Source: Chlamydomonas sphaeroides | Lineage: Eukaryota; Chlorophyta; Chlorophyceae; Chlamydomonadales; Chlamydomonadaceae | DNA length: 64,000 bases | Reading direction: 5' to 3' | NCBI GenBank assembly: GCA_001662425.1 | Contig: BDDC01000016.1 | Span: forward strand, 68,554 to 132,553 | Shown: positions 59,699-64,000 of the stretch, piece after piece | How the letters are laid out: every line of letters starts with the position of its first letter | Position numbering within the stretch: position 1 is the stretch's first letter | Program-made: the position numbers and the translations under genes | The notes under the pieces: model-generated | The model's database searches: none | What the model saw: only the letters and a program-made list of their open reading frames with translations | What the model was told of the DNA's origin: nothing

Positions 59699-61836
59699 TC
59701 AGCGCCCCTCCCCGGCTCGCCGGACGCGGCGGCCCGAGCGCTTGACCTGCTCCCACGGCAGCCGCAGGGCCTCCCACGCCGCCAGTGACCACTGCAGACG
59801 GGCGCGGCCGCAGTGGTCCGCCAGCGCCGCCGCCAGCTCGTCCCCGGCTGCGCCGCCGCCACCGCCTCCCGCCAGTGCCTGCTCAAGGGCCTGCGTGCAG
59901 CAGGGGCCAGGGTAGGGCCGGGGCCGTCAGGGGCGACCCACGGCGCAGGTCACAGTGCAGCGGGCGGCACGCCACCAGGACCCGAAGGCACGGACACTTC
60001 CGACAACCTTAGCCTGCCCACTCGTTGGCAGGGGTGGCGCAGCAGCCAGCCACTGCCCTCTTGGGCGAGCACTCTCACCGCCTTGGCAGCCTCGCCGTAC
60101 ACGACCGATGGATCCAGTCCTGAGGGCAGCGCAGCCGCCGACCAAGCGGGACCGCCCTCCATGATGGCCGCAGCCGCCTCCTTGCTGTCCGCCCCGAGGC
60201 CCACCAGCAGGGCCCCGGCCGCCGGTAGGGCCAACATGCAGAAGGTCCCCAGCTCGGCTCCCTCGTCGCAGCCTTGCGCCCACGCGGCCACCTGCGCCGC
60301 GACCCTTTCGTGGCCGTCCGTGCTGATGCTCGACACGAGCGCCCCCACGGCCGGACCATGCAGCAGCAGGAGCCTTGGGCCGGGCGCGGGCCGGCCGACC
60401 GCGGCGGCGGGGCCCTCGGCGATGCGCAGCAGCTGCATCAACAATGTCGACTGCAGCAAGCTGCGCCGCGGCAGCGCCGGCCATGGGCCGCGAGAGATGA
60501 CGGCGAACAGAGCGGGGTTGAGCCGGAGCTGCAGCTGCGGTACGCCACACGAGTCCCCCCGTGAGTCGTACCAGCGGCGGACGTAGCGGGCGTACCGGAT
60601 TTCCACCTCGGCCGGCCGCAGCAGCTGCGCCAGCTCCGCCAGCCGCGCCGGCTCGCACGTCCCGGCCGCCTCCACGGCCAGGCACCCCACCGACACCTCC
60701 TGGCATCTGTCCAGCAGCCTCGCCAGTGCCCCCAGCCGCTGCTCGACGGCCGGGCGGTGAATGAAGGCGTGGTAGGCCAGCCGCGGGATGTCAAGCCGCG
60801 CCAGCCGCCGCGCCAGCAGGCCTTGCGCTAGCAGGTCGTGCGCCAGCGCGTACAGCCGATGGGCGCCGCCCAGGCCATCCAGACGGATGGCGGTCACGAA
60901 CCCCAACTCCAGCACGACCTCCAGGTGCCCCCGGCAGATGGGTGAGTCGTGAAGGCGGAGCAGCTGCAGCGACGGCGGCATGGCGCAGAGGGCGGCGGCC
61001 AGCGAGTCCGAGCCGTAGAAGAGGGGCGCGTGCTTGGCATCGAGCTTTTCGTACGCCGCCAGCTCGGTCTCGGCGTCGCTGTAGCTGACATCCAGCTGCC
61101 GCAGGCCGGGCAGGTCCCGCACCGCGCCGCGGGCCAGAGCCGCGATCGTGTGCAGGCCCTCGAAGTTGGCGTCCGCGCCAATCGTGATGCGCTGCAGTGC
61201 GCTGTGGCCGCCCAGGGCGCGCAGGCCGGGCGTGAAGGCCGCGTTGGGCAGGCTGAGGCTCTGTAGCCGCGGCAGCTCTGCCAGCGCCTCGAAGATGCAC
61301 ATGGGCGTCTGGTACGTTCTGCCGAGATATCCGGCCAGGGTAACGTCGGTGAGGTTGGGCAGCTGCCGCAGGGTTGACGCCACGCCGGCAGCGGTGGCCG
61401 CGAGGGCGTCGCTGCGGTCGGCGGAGCCGTTCTGGGGGTCCTGGAACGCGAGGCAGTCGATGCGCAGCGATGTAATACGCTGCAGCTCCTCGGGAGAGGC
61501 GCCTTGTAGGGGCAGCGCCAGGTGCGCGGGGTCCAGGTCCGCCCAGAGGTCTATGCCCAGGCTGGTGACGTTGGGCCACCGCGAGTAGGGCAGGGGGTGC
61601 CGGTTCTCAACCAGGTCCACGTGCTTGTGTTTCACGCGTATGATAAGGTGCTTTAGGTTGGCGTCGACGTCATCGCGGAGCGCCTTGCACGCGAGGCGCA
61701 CGCTGGCGATGTCGTGTCGCGCACTCAGGATGTCCCAGCCTCGCTGTTCGAGAAGGACGTGCCACACATAACCGGGAACGCAAAATTGCGCCGAAGAGGA
61801 GCCCTTCGAGCAGGAGCCCTTCCGCATCCGCCGCAT
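59699..61836 (-). CDS. F-box-like/leucine-rich-repeat protein, 649 residues
   Basis: Two exons: 61836-60079 (586 codons) and 59890-59699. The donor (GTGAGAG) is confirmed by the homologous donor in the remnant at 57.4 kb. Residues ~18-60 resemble an F-box (VPGYVWHVLLEQ ... ASVRLACKALRDDVDANL), which would recruit the protein to SCF ubiquitin ligases. Residues ~65-330 hold irregular LRRs (LPNLTDVTLAGYL, LPRLQSLSLPNAAF, HSALQRITIGADA, LPGLRQLDVSYSDA, PSLQLLRLHDSPI). The C-terminal half has hydrophobic ARM-like helices (SLLQSTLLMQLLRIAEGP, LPAAGALLVGLGADSKEA). The last exon encodes ALEQALAGG and WEALRLPWEQV and ends basic. It is intron-poor compared with the neighbours and belongs to a local, partly decayed family. 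The F-box call is tentative; the LRR call is firmer. Confidence 0.75.
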
Positions 61837-62273
61837 TGTGCAAGGATGTTTTCAACACAAGGCAGAGCCACTCGTGTAGAGGGCTGCCCCACTCATGCAA
61901 TCTGTGTCAAGCTGTCGTGTGCACTTGCGCTCTTTCATACGCTGTGCTCACGCTTAACGCTGCGTGCATGTATGAGGGTATGATGGCTGTTGGCGTCTGC
62001 GGTCCTGTCGCACGCGTGAAGTTCATGCCCCCGCTTCATCCCCGCATCCCCAACCAGGCCCAATCCGCAAGACGGCGCGTTGCCCGCTGTGCATACACAA
62101 GTGCGTGACCCACGCGTTTTCATCTCGTCGCCGCTTGTACAGCGTGTCGCGTGCCGTCTCCCCGTGCCCTTCAGTATCCCGCTCCTGCATCACGAGGTCT
62201 ACCCCCTACTCTCCTGACCTGCTCTTTCTTTCTGCACCTCACGTTGCAACAGCATGCCCGGAGGACTCAGACC

Positions 62274-62513
62274 TTCAGTAATCAAACCTCCCCAGCTGCG
62301 CATGGGTGCATGGCTCGCCCCAAAAAGAGGCCACCCAGACCAGATGCAAAAAGTGGGTCATTATGCGGTTGTCGCCGGGGTATTTGAGGGGTCTCGGGCA
62401 CACCGACAACCGTGCCCTCTCCCCAAGGGCCGGACCTAGCCGCCCGGACTGCCTGAAACGGCAGGAATGCACATCTCAAGACACGCCGTTCACAAGCCGT
62501 TCAGTAATCAAAC
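62274..62513 (+). mobile_element. SINE-like dispersed repeat, copy 3, with 14-bp target-site duplication
   Basis: Body 62288-62499, bounded by ttcagtaatcaaac at 62274-62287 and identically at 62500-62513. The body matches copies 1 and 2 (cagctgcgcatgggtgcat, gaggccacccagacca, gtcattatgcgg, gagggg, ccggac). It has the same two hairpin-forming inverted repeats (gggcac...gtgccc, ctgcc...ggcag). No coding capacity. The exact 14-bp duplication is strong evidence of insertion. The rest of 61837-62859 shows no gene. Confidence 0.82.
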
Positions 62514-62859
62514 AATACAAAACATTGTCTTGCCGAGGCACTTCGACAGTACACTGCAAGCCCCGCCACTCTGCTGCAGGTCGAGCCTTCGCCGGGCAGG
62601 AGCAATAAGACTGCTCACCAACGACCCGGCGCCAAGCATCCTTACCACAACCGCCAAGGACTTCACCTGCCAACGGCAACAAGGCCATGCACGGCACTGA
62701 CATGAGACTAGGCCAGCATTTGCAATTGCACTGTGCTATGACACAACGCCCATCACCTCAGCACCCTGACCCTGCTCTGCAACAATGTGTGTGCAACGCT
62801 ACGTTTCTCGTGCCCCCTGCCCCCCATGCAGCGCCAGGCGGCCTACCCCCTGCCCCCGC

Positions 62860-64000
62860 ATCACATGCCCGGCAGCACCCACAGCGCCTCCCACGCCTCC
62901 AGCGCCCACAGCGCCTCCCACGCCTCCAGCACCCACAGCGCCTCCCACGTCTCCAGCGCCCATGGCAGACGGGCGCGGCCGCACTGGCCCGCCAGCGCCG
63001 CCGCCAGCTCGCCCCCGGCCCCCGGCCGCGCCGCCGCCGCCGCCTCCCGCCAGAGCCTGCTCCAGGACCTGCCCCAGGACGGGTGCAGCGCCAAGGGGCC
63101 GGGACGCGGGGGCAGCTATCAGGCGCCAGCCGGAGCACACGACCATGCTACCGGTTTGTTTCCCGGGGCTAGGGCCGGTCGACTAGCAGCACAGAGCCCG
63201 AGCACCTACGCCATGCTCTGGGCCAGGTGGCTGGTCCGCCCCTTGGCCCGGCTCCCACCACGCACGCGGCCTTGGCCAGGATGTCGCCGACCGAGGAGTC
63301 CGGGTAGCGGTTGCGCACGGGCGGCGGGCCGCGCACCTCCACCGCCGACCAGCCCTGGCCCGCCGCGGCGCCAACCGCCCGCGTTGCGCCGGCCTCGACC
63401 AGCGCCGCAGCTGCTGCCCTCCTGTTCCTCGCCACGCGCAGCAGCAGCGCCCCCGCCGCCGGCAGCGCGTGGAGGCGGCTGCTGTCGAACGCAGCCCGCT
63501 CGTCCTCGGCGCGGGCCCATACGCACACCCGCTGGCGCCAGGTGCTGGGGTCCACGTCGGGGGCCCCACACGAGCGCCGCCACGGCCGGGCCGTGCAGGA
63601 CGACCAGCGCGGGGGAGACGTCGCGCCGGGCGCGGCGGCGGTTGGCGGCGGCCTGGCGACCGGCCACGCGAAGCAGCTGCCGCAGCACCGCGGCCTGCAG
63701 CGCGCTGTGCGGCGGCAGCGGCGCTGGCGGACCGCGAGCGCCGGCGGCAGCGGCAAACAGCGCGGGGTCGAGCTCCAGCTGAAGGTGCTGGCGTGTGGGC
63801 ACAGTACTGGAACCTCCAGCTCGGCCGGTCGCCGTCGCAGCACCAGCTCCACCACGCGCGCCGGCTGGCACGTGCCCTTCGCGTACACCTCCACCTCGCT
63901 CATCTCCGCCTCCGGGCAGCGCCGCAGCGGCTCCTGAAGCGCCGCCAGCCGTTGCTCCGCGACCGCGCCCTGCGGCTCGCGGGCGTCGGCCGGGTTCGGC
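62860..64000 (-). pseudogene. Frame-disrupted paralogue of the F-box/LRR protein, cut by window edge
   Basis: Reading leftward from the window end, it matches the C-terminal half of the 649-residue protein: EQRLAALQEPLRRC, GTCQPARVVEL, RPAELEV, then (shifted frame) LQLELDPALF and VVLHGPAVAALVWG, then (shifted again) LPAAGALLLRVARN and AAAALVEAGATRA. Frame changes lie near 63790 and 63565. In the last exon (VLEQALAGG from about 63079) an extra base near 63015 shifts the frame once more. The donor position after LAKA reads GC instead of GT. The 5' part lies outside the window. Sequencing error is an alternative explanation for the shifts, but several defects together favour decay. Confidence 0.65.
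62873..62953 (-). repeat. Three tandem 27-bp units within the paralogue's last exon
   Basis: Units at 62873-62899, 62900-62926 and 62927-62953. On the minus strand each encodes nine residues of type EAWEALWVL. The intact gene and the remnant at 57.9 kb have a single unit, so this is a local expansion by whole codons. Confidence 0.85.

Noticed and set aside
59955..60764. Plus-strand frames opposite the F-box/LRR gene
   Set aside because: The minus-strand frame of 586 codons has LRR motifs and a homologous donor; the plus-strand frames are shadows.
61700..62108. Plus-strand frames near the start of the F-box/LRR gene
   Set aside because: Short, Cys/Ser-rich, overlap the gene's 5' flank, no splice support.

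Overview
The window is nuclear DNA of a green alga, most likely a chlorophycean. It is very GC-rich. Almost every gene is split into short exons by small GT-AG introns. The products include plastid-type and mitochondrial-type targeted proteins. Candidate poly(A) signals match the chlorophyte TGTAA type. The long alanine/glycine-rich MYND-finger protein and the F-box/LRR family hint at the Sphaeropleales (Selenastraceae), but that is only an impression. One assembly gap (365 N) lies in the middle. All gene models below were built by hand from splice sites, reading phase and remembered protein families; no search was run.

Layout, left to right: an OXA1/YidC-type mitochondrial insertase (minus, 759-4014); a ten-MORN-repeat RSPH10B-like flagellar protein (minus, 4347-10227); divergently from it NHP2, the H/ACA snoRNP protein (plus, 10679-11559); a mitochondrial-type protein with a C-terminal J domain (minus, 12716-16201); divergently a plastid-type VTT/SNARE-associated (DedA-like) membrane protein (plus, 16518-19421); a caleosin of 13-14 exons (plus, 21271-24822); an unrecognised 219-residue protein (plus, 25850-27543); a TKL-type protein kinase with a very long insert in its activation segment and a C-terminal CVIC (minus, 29996-35376); mitochondrial HslV protease (minus, 36846-40638); divergently an AARSD1/AlaX alanyl-tRNA editing protein, broken by the gap (plus, 40979-45813); a secreted degenerate cyclophilin (plus, 46212-48524); and a 1,125-residue MYND-finger protein (plus, 49213-56366).

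From about 56.4 kb to the right edge the region is accessory-like. It holds a duplicated, broken MYND tail, two orphan exon remnants of an F-box/LRR family, one intact family member (minus, 59699-61836), and a frame-disrupted paralogue running off the window (minus, about 62860-64000). A dispersed element of about 200 bp occurs three times (52.8, 59.3 and 62.3 kb). Two copies are bounded by exact direct repeats of 11 and 14 bp, as expected for a SINE-like retroposon; the third sits against a splice acceptor of the MYND gene.

The genes do not form a pathway. Three products are mitochondrial quality-control or biogenesis factors (OXA1, J protein, HslV), and two serve RNA or translation fidelity (NHP2, AARSD1). 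Several genes are paired head to head with 315-450 bp between start codons, which suggests shared promoters.
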